64,000 bases of DNA from Anaeromicrobium sediminis (GCF_002270055.1 NZ_NIBG01000002.1:186001-250000), one strand, 5' to 3'. Shown: positions 26,903-35,386, numbered from the stretch's first letter. The notes: generated by a model from the letters alone, not told the origin. Program-made: numbers and translations.

Positions 26903-27068
26903 ACTTACAAGGAAATTATAAATTTTAAAAACTGTGGATAAGTAAAAAAATAAGGGGTTGTAGGGGAAGAATTCACCTACCTCTTTAAAGGAGGGTGCTC
27001 AGCAACTTTAGTTGCGTCGAAGGGAACCATAGGGTTCCATAGCGAAGCATACGGGGTATGCCTTTTTT
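26898..27068 (+). ncRNA. Repeated structured RNA-like element, copy A
   Basis: A 171-nt segment homologous to 35219-35386. In order: TTTTACTTA pairing with TAAGTAAAA about 45 nt later, the box GGAAATTATAAATTT, a G-rich/C-rich hairpin, the box CTCTTTAAAGGAGGGTG, the hairpin GCAAC/GTTGC, the conserved hairpin GGAACC-ATA-GGGTTCC, and a final GCATAC/GTATGC hairpin before CCTTTTTT. The hairpins are kept while their bases differ between copies, which points to selection on RNA structure. The final hairpin plus T-run would terminate transcription. No known RNA family was recognised. Confidence 0.65.
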
Positions 27069-27239
27069 ATATTTAAATTTTTTAAAATGTATAATTTATA
27101 AGAGACATAAAATGGAATTCTAAATAGATGTAAAAAGGGAAAATTAAATATATAGATAATTTAGACTTAAGTTGAAAAATGTGAAAACCTAGATTTGAAA
27201 AAGCTATTATAGAAATTGAAGAAGGAATGGGAGTTGCAC

Positions 27240-27482
27240 ATGGGAGAAAAAGAAAAGGGTTGTTTAAAAGACATAACAGGCAAATCAAATATTGTGAATT
27301 TAAATTGGAGAAGAATTCCTAAAGAGATAAGATGTGAACTCATTAATGAGGTGTATTGTGGTCATTGTGACGATTGTGTAAAAATAATAATATATTATAT
27401 AGAAGAAAACAAATATGAGTTAATTTTGCAGGGGAAATGTTCAATTTGTGGAAAATATTTAGAAAAGACTATAGAAAAATAA
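27240..27482 (+). CDS. Small zinc-ribbon protein, function unknown
   Basis: An 80-residue protein with two Cys pairs, CGHCDDC and CSICGKY, that can bind zinc. A strand-rich stretch (KIIIYYIEENKYELILQ) lies between them. The basic N-terminal half (NWRRIPKEIR) might contact nucleic acid. ATG 27240 follows GGGAG at 27229-27233; an in-frame TTG lies 24 nt earlier. No partner gene is close. Confidence 0.65.
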   Translation: MGEKEKGCLKDITGKSNIVNLNWRRIPKEIRCELINEVYCGHCDDCVKIIIYYIEENKYELILQGKCSICGKYLEKTIEK

Positions 27483-27648
27483 GGACTCTAGATTATAAAA
27501 ATCAGTGTCCTTATTTTGTGATTATTAGGGAATTATAAGCTAATTAAAAGCGTGTGTATTTATAACTTTTGTATACAAATTTTATAAAAGGTTTTAGGAG
27601 TGTTATAATTGTTGATTTTCTGTATATGAAAAATTTTTCATATTTAAT

Positions 27649-27747
27649 CTAGCAACCACATCTTGGCTCAGGATTACAACACGTACAGAATATAACAACT
27701 AACAATAGGAAAAAGAATAATAAACTGCTGTCACAGCAACCGCCCAT
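27649..27747 (-). CDS. LLFFFLLL-family small membrane protein 1
   Basis: 32 residues, starting at ATG 27747 behind a strong GGAGGTG. It has a Cys-rich N-terminus (MGGCCDSS), one hydrophobic segment LLFFFLLLVVIFC and a Cys-rich tail ending in CGC, seven Cys in all. Three paralogues lie at 27983, 31114 and 31534, all on the minus strand with the same core and ribosome-binding site. Too short for most gene callers. One membrane span with both ends exposed is expected. Function unknown; a spore-membrane or toxin-like role is conceivable. Confidence 0.75.
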   Translation of the reverse strand: MGGCCDSSLLFFFLLLVVIFCTCCNPEPRCGC

Positions 27748-27910
27748 GTACTCACACCTCCTTTACCGAGGAAGTAAATTTAGTAATTGTTAGCTAATAT
27801 ACATTATGTGTTAACATAAGAGTTCGTTACACTAAATTAGTTAAATAAAAAACGCATTATTAGGTGATTTCCCAAAGAAGTTAGGTTAGGGCATTATTAT
27901 ATAAATAATT

Positions 27911-27960
27911 TAATCAGATAAAAAATCATTACCCCTCAGTAATGATTTTCTATCTGATTA
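27911..27960 (-). terminator. Terminator of small protein 2
   Basis: TAATCAGATA and TATCTGATTA form the outer stem, AAATCATTAC and GTAATGATTT the inner stem, loop CCCTCA. It lies just beyond the 3' end of the gene at 27983-28084. Confidence 0.8.
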
Positions 27961-27982
27961 AGTATGTTCGTTGAGCTATGTT

Positions 27983-28084
27983 CTAATACTCATAAGAGCC
28001 ACAGAAATAAGGCATGCAGAATAAAACAACTAATAGTAAGAAGAAGAACAATAAAGTACTATTGTCGTTGAATATTTCAGCCAT
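27983..28084 (-). CDS. LLFFFLLL-family small membrane protein 2
   Basis: 33 residues, from ATG 28084 behind AAAGGAGGTG. The N-terminus MAEIFNDNST is followed by the span LLFFFLLLVVLFCMPYF and a short tail with a second Cys. It shares the LLFFFLLL core and the following Met-Pro with paralogues 3 and 4. It has its own perfect terminator at 27911-27960, so it is transcribed alone. Not recognised. Confidence 0.78.
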   Translation of the reverse strand: MAEIFNDNSTLLFFFLLLVVLFCMPYFCGSYEY

Positions 28085-28295
28085 ATATTGCACCTCCTTT
28101 GTTGAGGTTATAAGTTTCTCTGATAATATAGGTTATGAGTGAGGGCTTAACCCTGTTACTTTAAATTAGATTTACATTTGATTTTGCAAGTATAAGAAGA
28201 ATAATAGAAACTTTCTTGCAAATAATATGGTTAATAATGTTTAACTTGTTAACAATATTCAAAATTAAATTATATTTTAAAGGGATGTTTTAAAA

Positions 28296-29180
28296 ATGAA
28301 TGTTATTGAAACGAACAATTTAACTAAAAGTTACGGGAAATCAAGGGGGATTGTGGATATTAATTTTAGTGTTAAGGAAGGTGAAGTCTTTGGGTTTATT
28401 GGGCCAAATGGTGCTGGTAAATCAACCACTATTAGGACACTTTTATCTCTAATATATCCAACTAGTGGAAGTGCTAAGATATTTGGAAAGGACGTTGTAG
28501 AACATGGTCCTGAAATAAAAAAAGAAATTGGTTATTTACCCTCTGAAGTTTTTTATTATGACAATATGAAGGTTATTGACCTTCTAAAGTATTCAGCCAG
28601 CTTTTATAAAAAAGATTGTACAGAAAAAATCAAATATTTAGCAGAGGTAATGAATCTTGACCTAAATAAAAAAATTGATGATTTGTCCTTTGGAAACAAG
28701 AAGAAGGTTGGTATAGTTCAGGGGCTACTTCATGAACCAAAATTAATTATTCTTGATGAGCCTACTAGTGGCCTAGATCCTCTTATGCAGCAGAAATTCT
28801 TCGATTTATTAGAAGAAGAAAATAAGAAAGGTGCAACAATCTTTTTTTCCTCTCATATATTAAGTGAAGTTCAAAGATTGTGTGATCGTGTGGCAATTAT
28901 TAAAGAGGGTAGAATAATAAAACTAGAGAAAATTAGTACTTTAAAAGAAAATAATTATAAAAAGTTCAAGATTGAAACTATATCAAAACTAGATAAAAAT
29001 TACTTTAATATTGCAGGTGTAAATAAATTAGAATCCAAGGGAAATGTGGTTAATTTCATGTTTAAAGGGAATATCAATACAATTATGCAAAAGATTGCAA
29101 CTGTTGACATAAGTAATATTTGGATAGATGAGCCTGATCTTGAAGAAATTTTTATGCACTATTATTCAAAGGAGGAATAG
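28296..29180 (+). CDS. ABC-2 type transporter ATP-binding protein
   Basis: A 294-residue ATPase with Walker A GPNGAGKST, Walker B LIILDEPTSGLDP, and switch His in SSHIL. The signature motif is divergent (LSFGNKKKVGIVQG rather than LSGGQ). A C-terminal extension of about 75 residues follows the ATPase core, as in CcmA/BcrA-like subunits. It works with the two permeases that follow. The start follows AAAGGGATG. The operon is flanked on both sides by minus-strand LLFFFLLL small-protein genes. Confidence 0.9.
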   Translation: MNVIETNNLTKSYGKSRGIVDINFSVKEGEVFGFIGPNGAGKSTTIRTLLSLIYPTSGSAKIFGKDVVEHGPEIKKEIGYLPSEVFYYDNMKVIDLLKYSASFYKKDCTEKIKYLAEVMNLDLNKKIDDLSFGNKKKVGIVQGLLHEPKLIILDEPTSGLDPLMQQKFFDLLEEENKKGATIFFSSHILSEVQRLCDRVAIIKEGRIIKLEKISTLKENNYKKFKIETISKLDKNYFNIAGVNKLESKGNVVNFMFKGNINTIMQKIATVDISNIWIDEPDLEEIFMHYYSKEE

Positions 29181-29185
29181 ATAGA

Positions 29186-29983
29186 ATGAATATATTCCTA
29201 CATGAATTAAAAGCTTATAGGAAATCCACTATTTTATGGACCATATCATTGGTTTTGGTGAATATTGTGTTTTTTTCATTATATCCGTCCTTTTCAAAGG
29301 ATGTTGAAAAGATAAAAAGTTTAATGGAAGGCTTTCCTGAGGCCATAAGAATTGGTATGGGCATTTCTTTAGATAGTTTTGCTAGCATATTAGGATATTA
29401 TTCCTTTCCCTTCACATTTGTACTTTTGATTGGGTCAATTCAAGCTATGAATTTTGGTACTTCCGTTGTATCGAAGGAAGTAAGGCAAAAGACAGCAGAT
29501 TTTCTGTTAACAAAACCTATTAGACGGACACAAATTTTAACTTCTAAGATAATGGCAGTAATTACAGCATTAGTAATTACAAATGTAATTTACATAGGAG
29601 CTACAATCATGACTATCTCTGCTGTAAAGAATAATGACTATGATTCTAAAATATTATTTATGATTTCTATAACATTGTTATTTGTACAATTAATATTTAT
29701 GTCTTTAGGCGTTATTATTTCAGTAATACTGCCTAGAATTAAATCTGTTCTACCTATTTCTCTAGCTACTGTGTTTGTTTTTTATTTTATAAGTTTTTTA
29801 AGTTCACAGGATCCAGATGATATGATTCGATATATAACTCCCTTTAAGTACTTTGATCCTACTTATATTATAGAGAATAGTGCATATGAGACACCCTTTC
29901 TTATTATAACTTTGGTGTTTATTGTAGCCTCTATTACAGCAAGTTATGTGATTTATTCTAAAAGAGATATTCATGCTGTTTAG
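29186..29983 (+). CDS. ABC-2 type permease A
   Basis: A 265-residue membrane protein with about six spans and the ABC-2 coupling segment KEVRQKTADFLLTKPIRRTQIL near residues 93-114. It begins 5 nt after the ATPase stop, with AAGGAGG inside the ATPase gene. It is paralogous to the next gene (both begin MNIF and share the KTADFLL/KTAEFLF segment), so the two probably form a heterodimeric channel. The exported substrate is unknown. Confidence 0.88.
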   Translation: MNIFLHELKAYRKSTILWTISLVLVNIVFFSLYPSFSKDVEKIKSLMEGFPEAIRIGMGISLDSFASILGYYSFPFTFVLLIGSIQAMNFGTSVVSKEVRQKTADFLLTKPIRRTQILTSKIMAVITALVITNVIYIGATIMTISAVKNNDYDSKILFMISITLLFVQLIFMSLGVIISVILPRIKSVLPISLATVFVFYFISFLSSQDPDDMIRYITPFKYFDPTYIIENSAYETPFLIITLVFIVASITASYVIYSKRDIHAV

Positions 29984-30016
29984 TGGATTCGTTTTAAAAA
30001 CTAGGAGGTTTAATGG

Positions 30017-30814
30017 ATGAATATATTTACTAGAGAAATGAAGGCACATAGAAGATCATTAATTATATGGTGTATAGGTATGGTAGGAATGATTGGGTCA
30101 GGCATGGGGAAATATGCAGGCTATGCTAGTTCAGGAGAGTCTATAAATGATATATTGGCTATATTTCCTAAATCATTATTAAACATAATGGGTATAAGTA
30201 GTTTTGATTTATCAACTGCCATGGGGTTTTATGGAGTTACCTTTTTATATCTTGTATTAATTTCTAGTACCCATGCTGCAATGTTAGGAGCAAATATTAT
30301 AGCAAAGGAAGAAAGGGATAAAACAGCAGAGTTTTTATTTGTAAAACCTGTTTCAAGAAATAAGGTTATAACGTCAAAGTTATTAGCTGTACTTTTAAAC
30401 AGTATAATTTTAAATACAGTTACATTGATTGCATCATTAGTTATTGTAAGTTATTTTAATGAAAGTGATGGAATATTGAGGGATATAATAATGTTGATGG
30501 TGGGTATGTTTGGTCTACAGCTTATATTTATATGTATAGGCTCATTGATTGCATCTGTCAGTAAAAAATCTAAGACGGCCGCTTCTACTGCCACTGGAGT
30601 ATTACTCATTACTTTCGTTTTATATATGGTCATAAATATGTATGATAAGCTTGAAAATCTAAAGTACCTCACTCCCTTTAAATACTTTGAAGCTGAATCC
30701 ATAATTTTAGGTAATGGTATTGATTTTATTTTTATAATACTATCCGTTGTAATTATTGCAGTATCACTGGTAGGAACTTATGTATTTTATAATAAGAGAG
30801 ATTTAATGGTATAG
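30017..30814 (+). CDS. ABC-2 type permease B
   Basis: 265 residues, same length as its neighbour, about six spans, with KEERDKTAEFLFVKPVSRNKVI as the coupling segment. Both permeases end in a similar way (TASYVIYSKRDIHAV and GTYVFYNKRDLMV), showing tandem duplication. The start ATG 30017 lies 8 nt after AGGAGG; an ATG 4 nt upstream opens only a six-codon frame. It is the last gene of the operon. Confidence 0.88.
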   Translation: MNIFTREMKAHRRSLIIWCIGMVGMIGSGMGKYAGYASSGESINDILAIFPKSLLNIMGISSFDLSTAMGFYGVTFLYLVLISSTHAAMLGANIIAKEERDKTAEFLFVKPVSRNKVITSKLLAVLLNSIILNTVTLIASLVIVSYFNESDGILRDIIMLMVGMFGLQLIFICIGSLIASVSKKSKTAASTATGVLLITFVLYMVINMYDKLENLKYLTPFKYFEAESIILGNGIDFIFIILSVVIIAVSLVGTYVFYNKRDLMV

Positions 30815-30892
30815 TATACAATTGAGTCGTGATTAACATATTTTCCTGTTTGCAGTATTCTAGCAATACAAATAAATAGAAAGAATTGAGAT

Positions 30893-30943
30893 AATAAATA
30901 GAGATATTTTCTATAATATAATAGAAAGTATCTTTATTTATTT
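30893..30943 (+). terminator. Terminator of the ABC-2 operon
   Basis: AATAAATAGAGATA pairs with TATCTTTATTTATT and an inner stem TTTCTAT/ATAGAAA. The remaining gap up to 31049 holds nothing else recognisable. Confidence 0.65.
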
Positions 30944-31048
30944 GCAAACATACAGTTATGACAACTAAGCTATATAAACCTATATATCTATTCTGAGAAG
31001 TAAAATAACTTAGTCATAAACTTAACGAAAACTCATAAAAAAACAAAA

Positions 31049-31089
31049 CAATAGAAAACCATTACTAGAAAGTAATGGGCTCTATTTTG
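31049..31089 (-). terminator. Terminator of small protein 3
   Basis: AATAGA...CCATTACT pairs with AGTAATGG...TCTATT, loop AGA, with A-rich sequence giving a T-run on the minus strand. Confidence 0.7.
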
Positions 31090-31113
31090 CATATATATTA
31101 ATTAAGGGATTGT

Positions 31114-31236
31114 CTAATATCCACAATATGGCTCGTAGCCACAAAATGGCATTTTATATAAAATAACTAGTAATAGGAAGAAGAATAATAAATCAGTTGG
31201 ACACATAAAAGAATCTATACAATTCTTGTCAGCCAT
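31114..31236 (-). CDS. LLFFFLLL-family small membrane protein 3
   Basis: 40 residues from ATG 31236 behind GGGGGGTG, the longest member. The N-terminus MADKNCIDSFMCPTD is followed by the span LLFFFLLLVILY and KMPFCGYEPYCGY, with four Cys. It keeps the shared Met-Pro after the span. A terminator lies downstream. The gene sits directly after the ABC-2 operon on the opposite strand. Confidence 0.78.
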   Translation of the reverse strand: MADKNCIDSFMCPTDLLFFFLLLVILYKMPFCGYEPYCGY

Positions 31237-31386
31237 GTATATTGCACCCCCCTTATCTTTTATGTAAATTACACCTGATAGTATAAAATATGATGTTTAG
31301 AGCTAGTATGTTACATTGAATTTACAGTTTGGTCCATTTAATAGAAAGTTTATAAAAGTATCTCTCATATAGAACAAAAATAATTT

Positions 31387-31421
31387 AAAGCTCAGTACTA
31401 GGTATAGTAGTGAGCTCTTTG
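31387..31421 (-). terminator. Terminator of small protein 4
   Basis: AAAGCTCAGTACTA pairs with TAGTAGTGAGCTCTTT around GGTA (one mismatch). It lies downstream of 31534-31641 on the minus strand. Confidence 0.65.
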
Positions 31422-31533
31422 GCAGATGTTTTAAATTAAATACTACAAGGATAGCCTTCCTAGTGTGGCGATATTCTTTGAAGGTTATATTGTCTAATTT
31501 ATTCCTTTGTATGTTAGGTAAGTTTGGTGCCTA

Positions 31534-31641
31534 TTAGAAAAAGTCAAAATAAGGCATGAAGAATAATACAATTAGCAATAAGAAGAAAAATAATAAAATA
31601 GTATTATCTTCAAAGAGATTTGATAAAGCTTCAACAGTCAT
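31534..31641 (-). CDS. LLFFFLLL-family small membrane protein 4
   Basis: 35 residues from ATG 31641 behind AAAGGAGGTG. The N-terminus MTVEALSNLFEDNTI is followed by LLFFFLLLIVLFFMPYFDFF. Unlike the other three it has no Cys, so the family core is the hydrophobic span and Met-Pro rather than the cysteines. It is the last of four paralogues spread over 4 kb. Confidence 0.78.
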   Translation of the reverse strand: MTVEALSNLFEDNTILLFFFLLLIVLFFMPYFDFF

Positions 31642-31794
31642 GAATGTGCACCTCCTTTGTTAAAACGCAAATTTAGCTGTTAATATAAAATATGAAAGGG
31701 ATATAAAGTTGGTTACAGTATTTTTAGTTTGGAGAAGAAGGAATAAGATATATATGTATAGAAATATATAAAGTCCTGTTAGGGAGGGGTATAA

Positions 31795-32871
31795 GTGGAG
31801 GCGAAGAATATTAGGGATTATAAAAGAGACATTTTGTGGGGATCTGTAGGTATGGTGGCTTTTATGGTTATCCATCTGTTTGTTACGGACATGTTTATAA
31901 ATGGTGCCAGCCCTGCTGTATGGATAGGGCTTTTAATAGGTGTTACCATAAGAAACTGCAATAAAGGATTTACTGAGAAAGAAGGATTTGTAGTTCCTAT
32001 AGTTATGATAATAAATTATCTTTTATTTAAGGTAGGTGTGTATATACCAACAGAGTTTGTATTGTTTGGAAGTTTATCAGGTCTATTAATTTATTATGTT
32101 CATAAGGGATATGAACGTAGTAAAAGGATTATTATTCCATTGATTCTTATTTTATTAAGCGTATTTTTATTTTTAAATTATTATATGTTTAAAGATAATA
32201 TCATAAAAGATAGAGCGTTTTATAAATTTGTTAAGAAAGAATACAATATAACAGGAGATATAACTGAAGAAGATTTAGGAAAAATAGAAAAGTTAAGCTT
32301 AAAGGATAACATAAATAGATTAGATGGAATAGAAAAATTCAAGAACTTAAAGGTATTAAGGTTTTGGTACGGAAGAAAAATAGAGAGTTTAAAACCTATT
32401 GATAAATTAAAAAATGTGGAAGAGTTATGGTTTTGGTATATTAACTTAGATAAAATACAAGAGCTAGATACTATGGAATCTGTTACGTGGTTAGAGATTA
32501 CATACCCTAAGGGGGGAAGCTTAGAATCTCTTAAGAATATGCCTAATTTAAAAAAATTAGCAATACAGGGAATGGATATGGATAATCTAAATATGTTAAA
32601 GGGCCTTAAACATTTAGAAGAATTACATGTTTCAGATGGATACGTTAAAAGCCTTTATGGGCTAGAGGCATTGCAATCCATCAAAACATTGAGTTTTTAT
32701 AAAATACATAATTTAGATATAGACAAAATATTTGAACTTAAAAACCTTGAAAAGATAAAATTAAATGGAGCTACAGTAAATGACAGAGAAAAATTTGATA
32801 AAATAGTAAAAGAAAGAAATATACAGGTAGAAGAAAGGACCCCTGTTAATTTGGGTAAAATCATAAATTGA
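31795..32871 (+). CDS. Membrane-anchored leucine-rich-repeat protein
   Basis: 358 residues. The N-terminal 130 contain about four membrane segments (15-35, 40-52, 64-80, 106-130). The rest is a soluble domain of about seven LRR units of the LxxLxxLxxLxxL type (FKNLKVLRF, LKNVEELWF, MPNLKKLAI, LKHLEELHV, LQSIKTLSF, LKNLEKIKL). Several repeats carry an unusual Trp/Tyr-rich RFWYG or WFWYI insertion. The GTG start follows AGGGAGGGG. LRRs bind other proteins; the partner is unknown. The next gene is 15 nt away and likely co-transcribed. Confidence 0.8.
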   Translation: MEAKNIRDYKRDILWGSVGMVAFMVIHLFVTDMFINGASPAVWIGLLIGVTIRNCNKGFTEKEGFVVPIVMIINYLLFKVGVYIPTEFVLFGSLSGLLIYYVHKGYERSKRIIIPLILILLSVFLFLNYYMFKDNIIKDRAFYKFVKKEYNITGDITEEDLGKIEKLSLKDNINRLDGIEKFKNLKVLRFWYGRKIESLKPIDKLKNVEELWFWYINLDKIQELDTMESVTWLEITYPKGGSLESLKNMPNLKKLAIQGMDMDNLNMLKGLKHLEELHVSDGYVKSLYGLEALQSIKTLSFYKIHNLDIDKIFELKNLEKIKLNGATVNDREKFDKIVKERNIQVEERTPVNLGKIIN

Positions 32872-32886
32872 AGGGAGAGAGTATAG

Positions 32887-33474
32887 ATGGAGCAATTAAA
32901 ATGTTTAATTTGTGGGATGAATATAAACTTAAAAAACTATAGACTAAATGAAAATACCTTTTTAGAAAAAAATGAGGAAGAGCATATAATAAATTGCCCC
33001 TTTTGTGGAGTGGGAAAAGTTTATCTAGATAATAATAAGGCCCTATTTAAAGTGGAAAGTAAAGAGTTAGACGAAGAAACTTTAAAAGTATTAGATAAGG
33101 CCATGAAATTAGAAGTATTTAATGGTGAATTTTACAAGGAAGCCAGTGAATTAGCTAAAAATAATGAAATAAAGGAATTGTTTAAGGAACTAAGCTCTGT
33201 AGAATTTATGCATGCTAGAGTGCATAAAATGTTAGGTGGTTTTAAGGAAATGCCTAAGCTTCATAAGCCAGACTATACTAAATATGATAGTGATGACCTA
33301 TTATTAGAAGAGGCTAGAAAGAGAGAAAAGCATGCCATAGAGTTTTATAATAAAAATAGCAAAGTAGTCTGTAGCAATGTGGTAAAAGAAGTATTAAAGG
33401 CCCTATCCCATGTGGAAAAACAACATGAAATAATAGCAGAAAGTAGAAAAGAAAAAACATTAGAAGTTACATAA
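32887..33474 (+). CDS. Rubrerythrin/ferritin-like protein with N-terminal metal ribbon
   Basis: 195 residues. The N-terminal ribbon has CLICG and CPFCG (residues 5-42) and should bind zinc or iron. Residues about 65-190 form a four-helix ferritin-like domain with diiron-type ligands Glu and ExxH (LEVFNGEFYKEASELA, SSVEFMHARVHKML, EKHAIEFYNK, SHVEKQHE). The order ribbon-then-ferritin is the reverse of classical rubrerythrin. It probably scavenges peroxide or oxygen. It lies just behind the LRR gene. Confidence 0.8.
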   Translation: MEQLKCLICGMNINLKNYRLNENTFLEKNEEEHIINCPFCGVGKVYLDNNKALFKVESKELDEETLKVLDKAMKLEVFNGEFYKEASELAKNNEIKELFKELSSVEFMHARVHKMLGGFKEMPKLHKPDYTKYDSDDLLLEEARKREKHAIEFYNKNSKVVCSNVVKEVLKALSHVEKQHEIIAESRKEKTLEVT

Positions 33475-33550
33475 AAGTAGCTTCTTTTTTTTGTCAAAAA
33501 GTCATTTGTACGGATAATATGGTATATGTTTAGTATAAGGGGTGATTATA

Positions 33551-34255
33551 TTGACAAATACTTTTAATATAATATTAGGTAAAGATAAATATATTCTTTT
33601 AATGAGTGAGGACAGAAATAACAATAAAACCAATATTCAATTAAAAAAGAATCATGATGATAGACCTGTTACCTTATACTATACTAGTTTAAATTATGTG
33701 GGAGTTAAAATATACAATAAGGTGTGGAATGTGACCAATGATCATGTTGTAGTATTTTATTCTGAACCAGAAGGAAATGGAGAGTTTATATCCTATGATG
33801 TATTAGGAATTAAGGAGAAGGTGCCAAGAATCCTCATAGGAGAAAAGGCTTTATTTCAAGGAACTGTATTTTTTTATGATACTAGACTCATAAGGGGTGT
33901 AGGAAATAAATTTAAAGTATGGTCAATGGATCACAATAAATTTGCATTTAAACCATTTATTATACCTCCATATCCAAATGCCCATATTATAAGATATGGA
34001 ATAGATTCAAAGGGAAATGTATATGTACATCCCTATAATGAAAGTATAAAGATTGGAAGTATAGTTCAACTATTAAAGAAAGACTTAAATAATTACACGG
34101 ATAGAACGTTAATATCTAGTATACCTCCTAATTGTGTCAAGTATATGAGAGCAGGACTATTTAAAGTTAATAGTAAGGGGAGTGCTAAAATAACCATAAT
34201 CCCACAAGGATATGACTTGGATAGGAGTAAAGATATTAACCTAAATATATATTGA
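33551..34255 (+). CDS. Conserved-looking protein of unknown function
   Basis: 234 residues, beta-rich, without signal peptide or membrane span. Notable stretches are PVTLYYTSLNYVGVKIYNKVW and PNAHIIRYGIDSKGNVYVHPYN. TTG 33551 is chosen because AAGGGGTGATT lies just upstream; a GTG nine bases earlier would consume that site. No family was recognised. It stands alone, with a hairpin at 34262-34295 behind it. Confidence 0.65.
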   Translation: MTNTFNIILGKDKYILLMSEDRNNNKTNIQLKKNHDDRPVTLYYTSLNYVGVKIYNKVWNVTNDHVVVFYSEPEGNGEFISYDVLGIKEKVPRILIGEKALFQGTVFFYDTRLIRGVGNKFKVWSMDHNKFAFKPFIIPPYPNAHIIRYGIDSKGNVYVHPYNESIKIGSIVQLLKKDLNNYTDRTLISSIPPNCVKYMRAGLFKVNSKGSAKITIIPQGYDLDRSKDINLNIY

Positions 34256-34261
34256 TGTTAT

Positions 34262-34295
34262 TAAAGGCTATTATAAAAAATATAATAGTCCTTTG
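34262..34295 (+). terminator. Hairpin after the unknown gene
   Basis: AAAGGCTATTATA pairs with TATAATAGTCCTTT around AAAAAA (one mismatch), followed by a T-containing tail. Confidence 0.5.
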
Positions 34296-34362
34296 TATAT
34301 AAATGTATTTTATAGGAATACTCATTATTAGGATTATTTAAAAAGGTTGAGGTGATTCTAAT

Positions 34363-34887
34363 ATGAACTTACAACATTCAGCCCTTATAATAATAGATGT
34401 ACAAAAGGGGTTTATAAATGAAAACACAAAACATATACCTGGTAAAATTACAGACTTAATAGAAAAAGTAAAGTTTGAACATATTATCCAAACTAGATTT
34501 ATAAATAAGCCAGATAGTCCCTATGTGAATATTTTAAATTGGACGGGTCTTTTAACTCGTGAGGAGATTAGTTTTCCTAATGGACTTAAATTAAACAATA
34601 GTTTGATAATAGATAAATATTATTATAGTGCATGTACTAAAGAGTTTTTAGATTATATAGCAAAGAAAAAGATAAAGCAATTCTTCTTAGTCGGTATAAA
34701 TACAGATATATGTGTTTTAAAAACAGCAGTAGATTTATTTGAATTAAACTATAGATCTTATGTTTTAACGGAATATTGTGGTAGTACTAGTGGACAAAAA
34801 AGTCATGAGGCAGGTCTCTTTATTTTACGGAGGTTTATTGGTGATAAGCAGATTATTACCAATAGTGAAAAGTACTTTAATATCTAG
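34363..34887 (+). CDS. Isochorismatase-family cysteine hydrolase
   Basis: 174 residues with the family layout: Asp in LIIIDVQKGF (D13), and the nucleophile Cys in GINTDICVLKTAVDLF preceded by the cis-peptide region. The catalytic Lys region is DKYYYSACTKEF. Members hydrolyse nicotinamide, isochorismate, ureido or biuret-like compounds. The substrate here is open. It starts behind GAGGTGATT. Single gene. Confidence 0.88.
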   Translation: MNLQHSALIIIDVQKGFINENTKHIPGKITDLIEKVKFEHIIQTRFINKPDSPYVNILNWTGLLTREEISFPNGLKLNNSLIIDKYYYSACTKEFLDYIAKKKIKQFFLVGINTDICVLKTAVDLFELNYRSYVLTEYCGSTSGQKSHEAGLFILRRFIGDKQIITNSEKYFNI

Positions 34888-34962
34888 AATATGGTATAAT
34901 TATTATGGTTTAAACTTAAATAGAGTTTTACAATGACTAATAGTACATAAGAGGTGAATAAA

Positions 34963-35184
34963 ATGGCTGGAATAAAATACGAAATAATTAAAACAGAAGG
35001 AGTAATATCAGAATCTTCTAGGGGATGGACTAAGGAACTAAATTTAATAAGTTGGAATGATAGACCACCTAAATATGATTTGAGAGATTGGGCAGCAGGG
35101 CATGAAAAAATGGGGAAGGGTATTACCCTATCTAAAGAAGATTTAAAAAACTTAAGGGATATATTAAATGAAATGGATTTATAA
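34963..35184 (+). CDS. PC4/YdbC-family ssDNA-binding protein
   Basis: 73 residues. The sequence KGWTKELNLISWNDRPPKYDLRDW is replaced here by RGWTKELNLISWNDRPPKYD, then LRDWAAGHEKMGKGITLSKED, which is diagnostic of YdbC, the bacterial PC4-like coactivator fold that binds single-stranded DNA as a dimer. ATG 34963 follows GAGGTGA; an upstream ATG at 34954 overlaps that site. It ends in a strong terminator. Confidence 0.88.
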   Translation: MAGIKYEIIKTEGVISESSRGWTKELNLISWNDRPPKYDLRDWAAGHEKMGKGITLSKEDLKNLRDILNEMDL

Positions 35185-35189
35185 ATTTA

Positions 35190-35223
35190 AAAAGTTCTTT
35201 AACTTATGTTAAGGAACTTTTTT
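35190..35223 (+). terminator. Terminator after the YdbC gene
   Basis: AAAAGTTCTTTAAC pairs with GTTAAGGAACTTTT (one wobble), loop TTAT, then TTT. It abuts the repeated element copy B. Confidence 0.85.
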
Positions 35224-35386
35224 ACTTACTAGGAAATTATAAATTTCTAAAACTGTGGGTAAGTAAAAAAGGAAGGGGGTGTGGGGGAACATCCCCTGCC
35301 TCTTTAAAGGAGGGTGTTCAGATTGCGAGAGCAGACGCCTGCGGGAACCATAGGGTTCCATAACGAATCATGCGAAGTATGACTTT
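35219..35386 (+). ncRNA. Repeated structured RNA-like element, copy B
   Basis: The second copy of the element at 26898-27068, same orientation, also placed directly behind a terminator. Conserved blocks are TTTACTTAC, AGGAAATTATAAATTT, AAAACTGTGG with TAAGTAAAAAA, CTCTTTAAAGGAGGGTG, and GGGAACCATAGGGTTCCATA. The last hairpin is TCATGC/GTATGA here versus GCATAC/GTATGC in copy A, and the G/C-rich hairpin is GGGG/CCCC here versus TAGG/CCTA. This is consistent with compensatory change. A short T-run follows. Confidence 0.65.
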
